Virus record (IMG/VR): IMGVR_UViG_3300020178_000369
Location: 1-45,166 of that record
Strand: one strand, 5' to 3'
DNA from: a virus
DNA: 45,166 nucleotides
Under the pieces are notes generated by a model that was not told the origin of the DNA, did no database searches, and worked only from the letters and a program-made list of their open reading frames with translations. Within the stretch, counting starts at the first letter, position 1. The number at the start of each line of letters is the position of its first letter. This document shows, one piece after another, positions 1 through 7,121 of this stretch. The position numbers and the translations under genes are program-made.

Positions 1-1
1 T

Positions 2-241
2 TGGGGGTATGATTGGGTACAAAAGGGTTATTGCGATTCATATAACATTGGACAAAACGTAGGTGTAGAAGCAGGTCAAACTGTTATGTGGCCTCATGTA
101 CATTTAATTCCAAGACGCAAAGGTGATATAGAAGATCCACGTGGTGGAGTTAGAGGTGTTATTCCACATATGCAAAAATATAAAGTTCCTGATCCTAATC
201 AAATAGATATCGACGATATTATTGACGGAGTTGGATGTTGA
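2..241 (+). CDS. HIT-family hydrolase, C-terminal part (5' truncated by window edge)
   Basis: The gene enters from the left edge, reading in frame from base 2 to a TGA. The visible 79 residues contain the histidine-triad signature as HVHLIPRR, preceded by YNIGQNVG and AGQTV and followed by GDIEDPRGGVRGVIP. This is the standard C-terminal half of a HIT (histidine triad) nucleotide hydrolase. HIT proteins cleave dinucleoside polyphosphates or AMP-lysine/phosphoramidate-type substrates through the central His. The first triad His is replaced (WPHVH where H-H-H spacing would put another His), a common tolerance in the family. The stop overlaps the next start by 7 nt, so the two are translationally coupled. 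The exact substrate cannot be told. Confidence 0.85.
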   Translation, partial: WGYDWVQKGYCDSYNIGQNVGVEAGQTVMWPHVHLIPRRKGDIEDPRGGVRGVIPHMQKYKVPDPNQIDIDDIIDGVGC

Positions 242-1050
242 GAACAGCAGTAATAGGTTGTAGTCATAGTGCAGGGTATAGTTACCTCCAACATAAAGGT
301 ACACGTGACCGTTGGAATGATAACAACTGGGCGGAAATTTATATTAACAATCAAAACAAAGACGGAGTGATTTTTGCTTGTCCTGGTAGAGGTTGGTATG
401 ATTACAGTGAACGTCTTGCTTTTCTGTTTAAAAAATACAATGATATAGACGAAGTTGTAATACAGCAAACATATTGGAATAGATTTAGATTTGGATTTCA
501 AAATCCTTGTCATTATGAAAACATAGTTCCACTTGAACGTCATATGAAGTTAGAAGAAACAAAAGGACGCATCGATTGTTACAATATTAATATGTGGGAC
601 GATGAAAATAAAAGTTTTGACGGAAGCAGAATAACGGTCCCAGGTGATTATGCTATAGATCCGACAATTAGTTTTACTTTTGAACCTTTTGATTTACAAC
701 AACCAAATATACAAACAGAAGGATATCAAAGAATTAAAGCATGGTATGACTTAATGTCTGTCACTGCACAAAGAGAATTTTTCAAAGAAATATATCTTTG
801 GAATATACTTTGCAAAGAAAACAACGCAAAGTTAAAAATCTTTACCATAAACGAGGACACTTGGCTCCCGAAAGATCTAAATATGCTTGGAGACTGTTCT
901 TACGGTAAAGTTGCTAACCAAAACGTATTACAGTTTTTGGAAAGTAAAAACTCTATAGATTCTTTTACAATAGATGACGAACACTTCAATAAAGAAGCAC
1001 ACACTCTTATTGCAAAGGAATTTATAACACAAATTGGAAAGGTAAACTAA
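235..1050 (+). CDS. SGNH/GDSL-like phage protein
   Basis: The 271-residue product starts with a beta strand followed by GCSHSAG (Ser10), matching the G-x-S-x-S/T block I of SGNH-type hydrolase-like proteins. Two other genes here (37050-37871 and 40622-41302) open with the similar GCSYTEG/GCSYTE. A C-terminal D-x-E-H-like stretch (IDDEHFNKEAH) could supply the Asp-His pair of the SGNH triad. The family includes esterases and O-acetyltransferases acting on sugars, but many phage members are uncharacterised. There is no signal peptide or membrane segment. The start overlaps the HIT gene by 7 nt and the stop overlaps the next ATG by 1 nt (TAATG). The fold call is fair; the activity is unknown. 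Confidence 0.55.
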   Translation: MLRTAVIGCSHSAGYSYLQHKGTRDRWNDNNWAEIYINNQNKDGVIFACPGRGWYDYSERLAFLFKKYNDIDEVVIQQTYWNRFRFGFQNPCHYENIVPLERHMKLEETKGRIDCYNINMWDDENKSFDGSRITVPGDYAIDPTISFTFEPFDLQQPNIQTEGYQRIKAWYDLMSVTAQREFFKEIYLWNILCKENNAKLKIFTINEDTWLPKDLNMLGDCSYGKVANQNVLQFLESKNSIDSFTIDDEHFNKEAHTLIAKEFITQIGKVN

Positions 1051-1253
1051 TGTATAATAGAGAAAACATGATTGCGGCTATGATTAAACACGCAGAAGGT
1101 CATATTGCAAAACACAAAATGAATGTCGAAGTATATTTGGAAAGAGCCGCAGGAGTTGGCGAACATCCAGACATTTTGGAAGCAATTGAAAAAGAATTGA
1201 ACATTGTAGCAGAATACGATGATCAAATTGAAATGCTCAAAAAGTATTTTTAA
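1050..1253 (+). CDS. small conserved hypothetical phage protein
   Basis: This 67-residue, helical and charged protein is coupled to the upstream gene by a TAATG overlap. It has no catalytic motif I can name. Features seen are an N-terminal amphipathic stretch (MIKHAEGHIAKHKMNVEVYL), a GVGEHPDILEAIEKEL segment and an acidic C-terminus. From memory it resembles a small protein found in T4-like cyanophages in similar surroundings, but no function is known to me. It is followed by a strong promoter for the next operon, so it probably ends its own transcription unit. Confidence 0.65.
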   Translation: MYNRENMIAAMIKHAEGHIAKHKMNVEVYLERAAGVGEHPDILEAIEKELNIVAEYDDQIEMLKKYF

Positions 1254-1266
1254 GTGCATAATATAC

Positions 1267-1295
1267 TTGACAAAAACCTAAATAAAGTATATAAT
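1267..1295 (+). promoter_or_regulatory. sigma70-type promoter upstream of folE
   Basis: Perfect -35 TTGACA (1267-1272) and perfect -10 TATAAT (1290-1295) are separated by 17 bp. Transcription would start near 1302, giving a leader of about 37 nt. The leader carries a small hairpin (TAGAC 1307-1311 with GTCTA 1318-1322) and a CGGAGAAG ribosome binding site (about 1329-1335). Perfect consensus suggests recognition by unmodified host RNA polymerase, as for early or middle phage genes. Confidence 0.85.
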
Positions 1296-1338
1296 GTAAA
1301 ACATAGTAGACATCCTCGTCTATAACTCGGAGAAGTAA

Positions 1339-2025
1339 ATGAAAAAATATGAAGAAGTAACACGCAGAATTAAGGACGCAAACAAGCGTTATTGGGCGGG
1401 TGACAATATTAGTGAATTCATCTATGAAGGTGAAAAACAAAAACTAATTGACGAAGCCGCGGAAAAGTTTGAAGGCGTTCTAGACGCACTTATTATCGAT
1501 AGAGAAAACGATCCTAACAGTCATGGTACTGCTAAACGTCTTGCAAAAATGTATTACAATGAACTAATGCAAGGACGTTATGATAAGATTCCTACAGCAA
1601 CAGCGTTTCCAAACGAAGGTGAAAATGCTTACACAGGTATGCTTGTTGTAAGAAGCGAACTTAAAAGTGTTTGTTCGCATCACCATCAACCAGTAACAGG
1701 AGTAGCATATATTGGCGTTATTCCTAATGGAAAAGTAATTGGACTTTCTAAGTATACACGTATTGCACAGTGGTGTGCTAGACGTGGTACACTACAAGAA
1801 GAACTTGCAAATGATATTGCACGTGAAATTGAAAAGGCTACTAATGCAAAACACTTAGGTGTATACATTCAAGCAACACATGGTTGTTGTGAAAATAGAG
1901 GCATTATGGCGCATAGTTCATTAACTCAAACAACTGTACTAAAAGGTAGTTTTAAAGAAGATGCAGGAACTAAAAAAGAGTTTATGGATAATATTAAATT
2001 ACAACAGGAGTTTGCACCAAGATGA
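1339..2025 (+). CDS. folE: GTP cyclohydrolase I (FolE-like)
   Basis: The 228-residue product converts GTP to 7,8-dihydroneopterin triphosphate, the first step shared by folate and 7-deazaguanine (queuosine/preQ0) synthesis. Zn ligands are visible as the cysteine and histidine in VCSHHH (Cys112, His114/115) and the cysteine in HGCCENRGI (Cys183 or 184). The substrate-binding core VIGLSKYTRIAQWCARR is clear, as is the S-x-T-x-T run near the end. Length matches the family. A strong promoter and GGAG site precede it, and a QueE-like gene follows two genes on, so the likely role is deazaguanine supply for tRNA or DNA modification or a host nucleotide shift. Phage folE copies are known in marine T4-like phages. 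No QueC or QueD is seen in the window. Confidence 0.93.
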   Translation: MKKYEEVTRRIKDANKRYWAGDNISEFIYEGEKQKLIDEAAEKFEGVLDALIIDRENDPNSHGTAKRLAKMYYNELMQGRYDKIPTATAFPNEGENAYTGMLVVRSELKSVCSHHHQPVTGVAYIGVIPNGKVIGLSKYTRIAQWCARRGTLQEELANDIAREIEKATNAKHLGVYIQATHGCCENRGIMAHSSLTQTTVLKGSFKEDAGTKKEFMDNIKLQQEFAPR

Positions 2026-2210
2026 TAACAGAAGGACCTATGAAATCACATATTGAAAGAAGCAAGGAAGGTGTAATCAAAGTAGAATACACTACCTACA
2101 CAGTTAAAGATGGTATGCTTGTTAAAGATACTACTATTCGACAATTTCAAAAAAATGGTGATTATCACGACGCATATTATAATGAGCCATTGGTACAGGT
2201 GAAAGAATGA
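2022..2210 (+). CDS. small hypothetical protein between folE and queE
   Basis: The 62-residue product starts at an ATG overlapping the folE stop (ATGA), with CAGGAG about 11 nt upstream. An internal ATG at 2040 (MKSHIERS) with GAAGGA just ahead is an alternative start. The protein looks like a beta-rich strand pattern (GVIKVEYTTYTVKDGMLV) with a conserved-looking end (EPLVQV). I do not recognise a domain. From memory, similar short proteins occur next to queE/folE-type genes in cyanophages. Its stop overlaps the QueE start by 4 nt, so it is coupled to that gene. Confidence 0.6.
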   Translation: MITEGPMKSHIERSKEGVIKVEYTTYTVKDGMLVKDTTIRQFQKNGDYHDAYYNEPLVQVKE

Positions 2211-3091
2211 AACTAAGATATTCAGAAGCATTTTATAGTGTACAGGGCGAAGGCAAGTTTGTTGGAGTCCCTAGTGTGTTCTTAAGAACATTTGGTTGTA
2301 ACTTTCGTTGTATGAACTTTGGGTTGCCTAGAGGTACTCCAATGAGAGAAACTGGTGTTAAGTATAACCCAGAGGTACGTAAACTTTTAGATGAAGGTGT
2401 TACTGAGAAGGTAGACACTTTTCATGAGTTGCCTATTGTGCATACAGGTTGTGACACATATGCAAGTATCTATCCTGAATTTAAAAAGTTTATGAAAGAT
2501 AAAACTGTTGATGAAGTAGTAGAGCATATTCTTAGTTTAACTCCAGAAGGCAAGTGGACTATGAATAATGGTCAAGATGTACACTTTATCTTAACGGGTG
2601 GTGAACCTTTGTTAGGTTGGCAACGATTTTACAAGGAATTATTCGAACACCCAAGAATGCGAGACTTAAAAAATGTTACATTTGAAACAAATACAACACA
2701 AACTTTACACAATGATTTCAAACAATACTTGGAAACTCAAGACAGATTTGAAGTCACTTTTAGTTGCAGTCCGAAACTTTCCGTTAGCGGAGAGTCTTGG
2801 GGTGATGCTATCAATCCCGATATTGCTCGTAGTTACTTTGATGTACCTAATAGTAATATGTATTTTAAATTTGTTGTTGCTGATAACATGGACGTGGATG
2901 AAGTTACCAAAGCGGTTCAAGAATATCGTGACGCTGGGATCGATGTTCCAGTTTATATCATGCCGTTGGGGGGCAGATCGGAAGAATACACCCTCAACAC
3001 TAGACGAGTCGCAGAATTGGCAATGGAGCGGGGCTGGCGTTACACCCCAAGACTACACGTCGACATCTTCGGCAACGCATGGGGAACTTAA
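2207..3091 (+). CDS. queE: 7-carboxy-7-deazaguanine synthase-like radical SAM enzyme with split Cys motif
   Basis: QueE converts carboxy-tetrahydropterin to 7-carboxy-7-deazaguanine using a 4Fe-4S cluster and S-adenosylmethionine. Family hallmarks are EAFYSVQGEG at the N-terminus, FLRTFGCNFRC (Cys31, Cys35), TGGEPLL, and the C-terminal VYIMPLGG and GWRYTPRLHVDIFGNAWGT. The normal C-x3-C-x2-C motif is interrupted: position 38 is Phe, and the third cysteine appears at Cys82 in HTGCDTYAS, matching the usual C-D-T that follows the motif. That is an insertion of about 45 residues between Cys2 and Cys3. At 294 residues it is longer than bacterial QueE (about 210-240). It is coupled to the preceding small gene. 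The last 150 bp are unusually G+C rich for the window. Confidence 0.88.
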   Translation: MKLRYSEAFYSVQGEGKFVGVPSVFLRTFGCNFRCMNFGLPRGTPMRETGVKYNPEVRKLLDEGVTEKVDTFHELPIVHTGCDTYASIYPEFKKFMKDKTVDEVVEHILSLTPEGKWTMNNGQDVHFILTGGEPLLGWQRFYKELFEHPRMRDLKNVTFETNTTQTLHNDFKQYLETQDRFEVTFSCSPKLSVSGESWGDAINPDIARSYFDVPNSNMYFKFVVADNMDVDEVTKAVQEYRDAGIDVPVYIMPLGGRSEEYTLNTRRVAELAMERGWRYTPRLHVDIFGNAWGT

Positions 3092-3145
3092 GAAAAAACA
3101 CTCAAGTAAACCTCTTGATGATGAATTAAGAGAGAAAGGACTATT

Positions 3146-3514
3146 ATGATGGATAAACTTAAAAATATGTTTAAAAAGAAACAAACTAATACAACAGAAC
3201 TTTCTCATCGTGACTTAATGATGAAAGAGAAGGAGGCGGCAACTAAGGCTAAAAAACCTTGGGTTGGCGTACTTGATACACAAGTTAATAAAGACAACAT
3301 TCGAAACGGATTCTTTGAACTCGATTGGAATAATGAATTTATTGAGCAACTGCTTGATGCTGGTTATGCTGGTGAGAGCAATGAAGAAATTGTTGATTTG
3401 TGGTTTAAAGATCTTGCTAGAAATGTACTCGAAGACGAAGGACATGATCCTAATCGAGGAGCAGGTTTTATTAATACAAAAAATTTAGGTGACGGTAAAT
3501 CGGAGGTCAAATAA
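3146..3514 (+). CDS. conserved hypothetical T4-like phage protein
   Basis: The 122-residue product has a basic N-terminus (KLKNMFKKK) followed by a folded domain with GFFELDWNNEFIEQLLDAGY and EEIVDLWFKDLARNVLEDEG. From memory this FELDWN...LL.AGY...IVD.WF pattern belongs to a protein widespread in T4-like cyanophages, without known function. It starts at one of two adjacent ATGs and its stop overlaps the start of the next gene (TAATG). The 55 nt between queE and this start has no strong promoter. The coding call is firm; the function is unknown. Confidence 0.75.
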   Translation: MMDKLKNMFKKKQTNTTELSHRDLMMKEKEAATKAKKPWVGVLDTQVNKDNIRNGFFELDWNNEFIEQLLDAGYAGESNEEIVDLWFKDLARNVLEDEGHDPNRGAGFINTKNLGDGKSEVK

Positions 3515-4224
3515 TGTCATTAATTAGAATTAAAAGTTACCACCCTCTAACAGAGTTTGCACCAAGTTGGAATATTCCACTTTGGTTAACAAACTGGACT
3601 GATCTCGATCATGTTGATAAATGTCGTGAGTGGATTGTAAACAATGAAAAAACTATTTTAAATTTAGAATATTCTAATAGCGGTGGTACTGGATTAGATG
3701 AAAATCATATCACTACACGCTTTGGACGTTATAATCTTTTAAAGATGGAAGAGGCGGCTTTTAGTGAATTGCTAACATTCTTAAGATACTCATATCTCGA
3801 GTATGTTAAACAACAGCAATTAGAATTAAAAGATCTACAAATTGTTTGTTGGGCAAATATCTTACGAAAAGATGAAGGTATGGATTCACACGCCCATGGT
3901 GCTCAACCTGATTCGTACTTGAGTGGTAATGTACATCTTGATGATTATGAAACTAAAACTGTTTATCATTCTGCATTTGATCCTGAATCAAAAATTGCAT
4001 TACCAAATAAAAAAGGTGGTTGTGTAATTTTTCCAAGTTGCGTACCACACTATGTAGAAAAGTATACTAAAGACGATGTTCGAGTAAGTGTAGCATTTGA
4101 TTTACGACTAACTGGATCTTTTGATGCAGAGTTTTTTAATGCTGTTCCATTTATTAATAAAGATATCTTAGAAGATATTCAAAGTAAATCACAACAACAG
4201 GTTGACAAACAAACAAAAGGGTAG
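3514..4224 (+). CDS. putative 2OG-Fe(II) oxygenase
   Basis: The 236-residue product ends in a double-stranded beta-helix oxygenase core like the phage family PF13759: WANILRKDEG, then SHAHG (His126, His128), DSYLSGNVHL, and GGCVIFPSCVPHYVEKY (His179) followed by DVRVSVAFDLRL (Arg190 as 2-oxoglutarate anchor). Such enzymes hydroxylate or otherwise oxidise substrates using Fe(II), O2 and 2-oxoglutarate. They are abundant in marine T4-like phages, where targets are largely unknown. The gene is coupled to its upstream neighbour, and its 3' end contains the promoter for the exonuclease gene. Substrate unknown. Confidence 0.78.
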   Translation: MSLIRIKSYHPLTEFAPSWNIPLWLTNWTDLDHVDKCREWIVNNEKTILNLEYSNSGGTGLDENHITTRFGRYNLLKMEEAAFSELLTFLRYSYLEYVKQQQLELKDLQIVCWANILRKDEGMDSHAHGAQPDSYLSGNVHLDDYETKTVYHSAFDPESKIALPNKKGGCVIFPSCVPHYVEKYTKDDVRVSVAFDLRLTGSFDAEFFNAVPFINKDILEDIQSKSQQQVDKQTKG

Positions 4225-4230
4225 TATAAT
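4202..4230 (+). promoter_or_regulatory. sigma70-type promoter inside the 3' end of the oxygenase gene
   Basis: Perfect TTGACA (4202-4207), 17 bp, perfect TATAAT (4225-4230). The expected start of transcription falls at about 4237, which is the A of the exonuclease ATG. No Shine-Dalgarno is seen in the 12 nt between the previous stop and the ATG, so the transcript would be leaderless. Confidence 0.82.
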
Positions 4231-4236
4231 AAAACA

Positions 4237-5220
4237 ATGACATATATTCTAGTAGATACAGCAAATACATTCTTTAGAGCAAGGCACGTTATTCGTGGTA
4301 ACCTTACAGATAAAGTAGGTATGGCATTTCATATTACTCTTAGTAGTTTGAAAAAGGCTTGGCAAGAGTTTGATGGTAGTCATGTTGTGTTCTGCTTAGA
4401 AGGACGTAGTTGGCGTAAAGATTATTACGAGCCTTACAAAAGAAATAGAAGCGATGCTCGTGCGGCACTAACTGCAAGTCAGCAAGAAGAAGAGGAAGTC
4501 TTCTGGGAAATGTTTGACGAGTTTAAAGATTTTGTAACTACAAAAACTAACTGTACTGTTTTACAACATCCTGAACTTGAAGCAGATGATTTAATTGCAG
4601 GTTGGGTGCAATCACACCCTAACGATAATCATGTTATTATTTCAACCGACGGTGACTTTGCACAACTTATTGCACCTAATGTTAAACAATATAACGGTAT
4701 TCAAGATGTTACAATTACACACGAAGGTTACTTTGACAAAAAAGGTCAACCTGTAATTGATAAGAAAACTAAACAGCCTAAAGGTGCTCCTGATCCACAA
4801 TGGTTACTATTTGAAAAGTGTATGCGAGGCGATACTAGTGACAATGTGTTTAGTGCATATCCTGGTGTACGTGTTAAAGGTACTAAGAACAAAGTAGGTC
4901 TTACAGAAGCCTATGCTGATAAAGATAGTAAAGGTTATAATTGGAATAACATGATGCTACAACGTTGGGTAGATCATGACGGTGTTGAGCATCGTGTACT
5001 AGATGATTATACTAGAAATGTAACACTTTGTGATTTATCTGCACAGCCTGATGATATTAAAGTTAAAATTGCAGAAACTATTGCAACAGCAACTAAGGTA
5101 GAAGCAGTATCGCAAGTTGGATTAAGACTTATGAAATTTTGTGCAAAGCACGATTTACAAAGAATTGTAGATCAAGTGCAGGCTTATAGTGAACCTTTAC
5201 AAGCAAGGTATGAAGCATGA
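4237..5220 (+). CDS. rnh: 5'-3' exonuclease / RNase H-like FEN nuclease
   Basis: The 327-residue product belongs to the FEN/5'-3' exonuclease family, close in length to T4 RNase H (305 residues), which removes RNA primers and flaps behind the replication fork. Metal-binding motifs are visible in order: ILVDTANTFFRA near the N-terminus, FCLEGRSWRKDYYEPYKRNR, HPELEADDLIAGW, ISTDGDFAQL, and CMRGDTSDNV with the two Asp of the helix-hairpin region. The C-terminal part (VSQVGLRLMKFCAKHDLQRI) is helical. A perfect promoter ends 6 nt before the ATG. The stop overlaps the next ATG by 4 nt. The symbol follows T4 usage and is by analogy. Confidence 0.88.
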   Translation: MTYILVDTANTFFRARHVIRGNLTDKVGMAFHITLSSLKKAWQEFDGSHVVFCLEGRSWRKDYYEPYKRNRSDARAALTASQQEEEEVFWEMFDEFKDFVTTKTNCTVLQHPELEADDLIAGWVQSHPNDNHVIISTDGDFAQLIAPNVKQYNGIQDVTITHEGYFDKKGQPVIDKKTKQPKGAPDPQWLLFEKCMRGDTSDNVFSAYPGVRVKGTKNKVGLTEAYADKDSKGYNWNNMMLQRWVDHDGVEHRVLDDYTRNVTLCDLSAQPDDIKVKIAETIATATKVEAVSQVGLRLMKFCAKHDLQRIVDQVQAYSEPLQARYEA

Positions 5221-5747
5221 TATATGAAGAAGTAGGATACTTTTATGCATACGAATTATTCGGCCAACGTGACCCAGAAATTATCAAATTTGTAGAAAAT
5301 TTACCATTTGATACTGGTACCGATAATCCAATGGATAACCATAAAAGAGACTTTGTATGTAAACTGATGGGTAGAATTATTGATAATCTATCTGTCCAAA
5401 ATCTAAAAATTAGCGAAATTAAAAGGTTAAATAACTTGCTAAACTTACCTGAGGATGAATATACTCTAAAGGAAGTTGAAGAAGCAAGCGGTACAGAAGA
5501 CTATAGAAATACATTCGTGAAGTCTATGTTAAAACGTGATAAACGCCATATGAGAGAACGTGAGTTTGATCTAGAAGAAATAATCGACTCTGTAATCAAT
5601 GGAGATTGCGAACCACCAATGCTACTGACTACAGAAGGTAAAACTTTTGTAATTGATGGACGTACAAGATTGTATGCGGCTATCGCGGCCAATACAGATA
5701 TAAATGTAAGAGTCATAGACTCTGAAACTTTTAAGGAGGCAATGTAA
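5217..5747 (+). CDS. ParB/Srx-like domain protein
   Basis: The 176-residue product has a C-terminal segment resembling ParB-like/sulfiredoxin folds: IIDSVINGDCEPPMLLTTEGKTFVIDGRTRLYAAIAANTDI, where the G-R-T-R-L-Y-A-A box corresponds to the GxxR nucleotide/phosphate-binding motif. The N-terminal two thirds is helical with many charged residues and no motif I recognise. ParB-like domains in phages act as nucleases, DNA binders or CTPases. The start overlaps the exonuclease stop (ATGA) and the stop abuts the next gene (TAATG), so it is in one operon with the exonuclease. Confidence 0.55.
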   Translation: MIYEEVGYFYAYELFGQRDPEIIKFVENLPFDTGTDNPMDNHKRDFVCKLMGRIIDNLSVQNLKISEIKRLNNLLNLPEDEYTLKEVEEASGTEDYRNTFVKSMLKRDKRHMREREFDLEEIIDSVINGDCEPPMLLTTEGKTFVIDGRTRLYAAIAANTDINVRVIDSETFKEAM

Positions 5748-6235
5748 TGACACATTTAAAAGCAAACCCAATCGTTGCAAACAAATTCTGGATTATTGAA
5801 GAAGACGGGGAACGTATTGGTACGTTATCACGTCAAGAAGATAAGACATATATGTATTGCTGTAATACACATACTAAGTTTTACGAAAACGAAAAACAAC
5901 TTACTAGCGATATTGAAATCGAATGGGGAGTTAAAGACACTTCAACTAAGGCACCCCAAGAAAAAGAAGTTCAAGGATTTCCAACTAGTTGTATTCCACA
6001 CAATGCAATGTATGATGTAAAACGTAAACTTCCTTTGTTTACTAAGAGTAAAAAAAGTAAAAGTTTATATTGTGCAGGTTACTATATTATTAAATTCGAT
6101 AAAGGTTGGGTAAGAAGTTTTTGTCCTAAACTAATGACTATTGAAGGTTATACTTCTAAAGGTCCATTTAAAGATGAATTAACAATGCGACAAGAATTAA
6201 GTAAGGCAAATGCAGATGCAAAAAGAACCGATTAA
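5747..6235 (+). CDS. conserved hypothetical T4-like phage protein
   Basis: The 162-residue product begins HLKANPIVANKFWIIEEDGERIGTL and ends with DVKRKLPLFTKSKKSKSLYCAGYYIIKFDKGWVRSFCPKL. From memory this second block is strongly conserved across T4-like cyanophages in a protein of unknown role near replication genes. It has no membrane segment or catalytic motif I can name. It carries a GAGG-type ribosome site in the end of the previous gene (AAGGAGGCAATG, about 5733-5744) and overlaps the next gene by 26 nt. Confidence 0.75.
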   Translation: MTHLKANPIVANKFWIIEEDGERIGTLSRQEDKTYMYCCNTHTKFYENEKQLTSDIEIEWGVKDTSTKAPQEKEVQGFPTSCIPHNAMYDVKRKLPLFTKSKKSKSLYCAGYYIIKFDKGWVRSFCPKLMTIEGYTSKGPFKDELTMRQELSKANADAKRTD

Positions 6236-6461
6236 TACAAGTCCATTAGAACAATTTATTCAGCAAGTAAAGTCTGCTAAATTATCTAATGCTAAAGATG
6301 TTAAACTTAATATGCAACAAGCCGAAATACTTGCACTTACAATCGGCCAAGTTGAATCTAGACTCCATGGAGAACTAGAAAGACTCGTGGCCGATAATGC
6401 CACTCGTCAAGAAAACGAAGTCGTCAATTTAGAGATGGACGGTGGTGGCTTTAAAGAATAA
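6210..6461 (+). CDS. small conserved hypothetical phage protein
   Basis: This 83-residue, mostly helical protein (LEQFIQQVKSAKLSNAKDVKLNMQQAEILALTIGQVESRL) has a short Gly-rich tail. The pattern of an N-terminal FI.QVK segment, a central LALTIG and a final MDGG matches, from memory, a small conserved protein of T4-like cyanophages. It starts 26 nt inside the upstream gene and its TAA overlaps the next ATG. A second in-frame ATG lies at 6216. Function unknown. Confidence 0.65.
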   Translation: MQMQKEPINTSPLEQFIQQVKSAKLSNAKDVKLNMQQAEILALTIGQVESRLHGELERLVADNATRQENEVVNLEMDGGGFKE

Positions 6462-7078
6462 TGGAAACACAAACACTCTTTTCAACTGATATCTATAAAG
6501 TAAAGGTTGATAAGCATGACGAAATCAAATCATTCTTTGTTTCAAATATAGAAAGCGAATTCAATACTAAAGGTCCTAATTGCGATTTTTGCAATGTATA
6601 CAGCGATTATTTTCCAGGTGCTCGTGCAGTAGACTGGGATGACCTGTTTGTAAAATATGAACCTACAATAAGTAAATTTATTAGTCATTACGGATTTAAT
6701 ACTGACAAGTATCACTGGACTATCGGTATTGATGCTTGGTATAACGTAACTGGTAAAGATGGCTGGGGAGAAACACATAACCATCTATCAAGTCCTCGCA
6801 CCATACAAATTTGTGCAGTACATTATGTAAAATATGATACTGCAATACACACTCCTACTGTATTTTATAACCCTTCACAAGATGGTATTAGAAGTACACA
6901 ACCTACTCCTGTAGTAGAAAAACTACCTAATCTATGGCCAAAAGAAGTCGTATATGCTAACGCACAAGAAGGCGATATGATATTTTTTCCACCCTATTTA
7001 AACCATAGTATTCCTAAACAAACAACAACAGAACCTCGTATAACGACGGCATTTAACATAACAATTACTGAGAAATAA
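6461..7078 (+). CDS. putative 2OG-Fe(II) oxygenase
   Basis: The 205-residue product matches the phage oxygenase pattern of PF13759: DAWYNVTGKDGWGETHNHLSS (His106, His108), a central beta region, then EGDMIFFPPYLNHSIPKQ (His182) and PRITTAFNITI (Arg193). The length fits a stand-alone double-stranded beta-helix domain. This is a second, divergent copy of the type seen at 3514-4224. It ends an operon: the next 43 nt hold a late-promoter-like octamer and a hairpin. Substrate unknown. Confidence 0.78.
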   Translation: METQTLFSTDIYKVKVDKHDEIKSFFVSNIESEFNTKGPNCDFCNVYSDYFPGARAVDWDDLFVKYEPTISKFISHYGFNTDKYHWTIGIDAWYNVTGKDGWGETHNHLSSPRTIQICAVHYVKYDTAIHTPTVFYNPSQDGIRSTQPTPVVEKLPNLWPKEVVYANAQEGDMIFFPPYLNHSIPKQTTTEPRITTAFNITITEK

Positions 7079-7086
7079 GATAAATA
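7079..7086 (+). promoter_or_regulatory. T4-type late promoter candidate (GATAAATA)
   Basis: GATAAATA matches 7 of 8 positions of the T4 late -10 consensus TATAAATA. It lies 35 nt before the ATG of the 7122 gene, directly after the preceding stop. The next base begins the left arm of an inverted repeat. Confidence 0.45.
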
Positions 7087-7118
7087 TATACGTAGTTAAC
7101 TAAAAGGAATACGTATAT
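7086..7118 (+). promoter_or_regulatory. leader hairpin with ribosome binding site in its loop
   Basis: A perfect 9-bp inverted repeat, ATATACGTA (7086-7094) and TACGTATAT (7110-7118), encloses a 15-nt loop that contains AAAAGGAA (7102-7109). The right arm sits between this Shine-Dalgarno-like sequence and the ATG at 7122. When folded, the ribosome site is displayed in the loop and brought close to the start; when unfolded, the spacing (about 13 nt) is long. Confidence 0.55.
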
Positions 7119-7121
7119 TTT

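Noticed and set aside
2673-3149. 158-residue reading frame overlapping queE, with a plausible-looking Lys/Glu-rich end past the queE stop
   Set aside because: The queE frame is conserved up to its end, and the overlapping frame has no start with a ribosome site near its last part. I treat it as a shadow, although a very short gene within 3092-3149 cannot be excluded.
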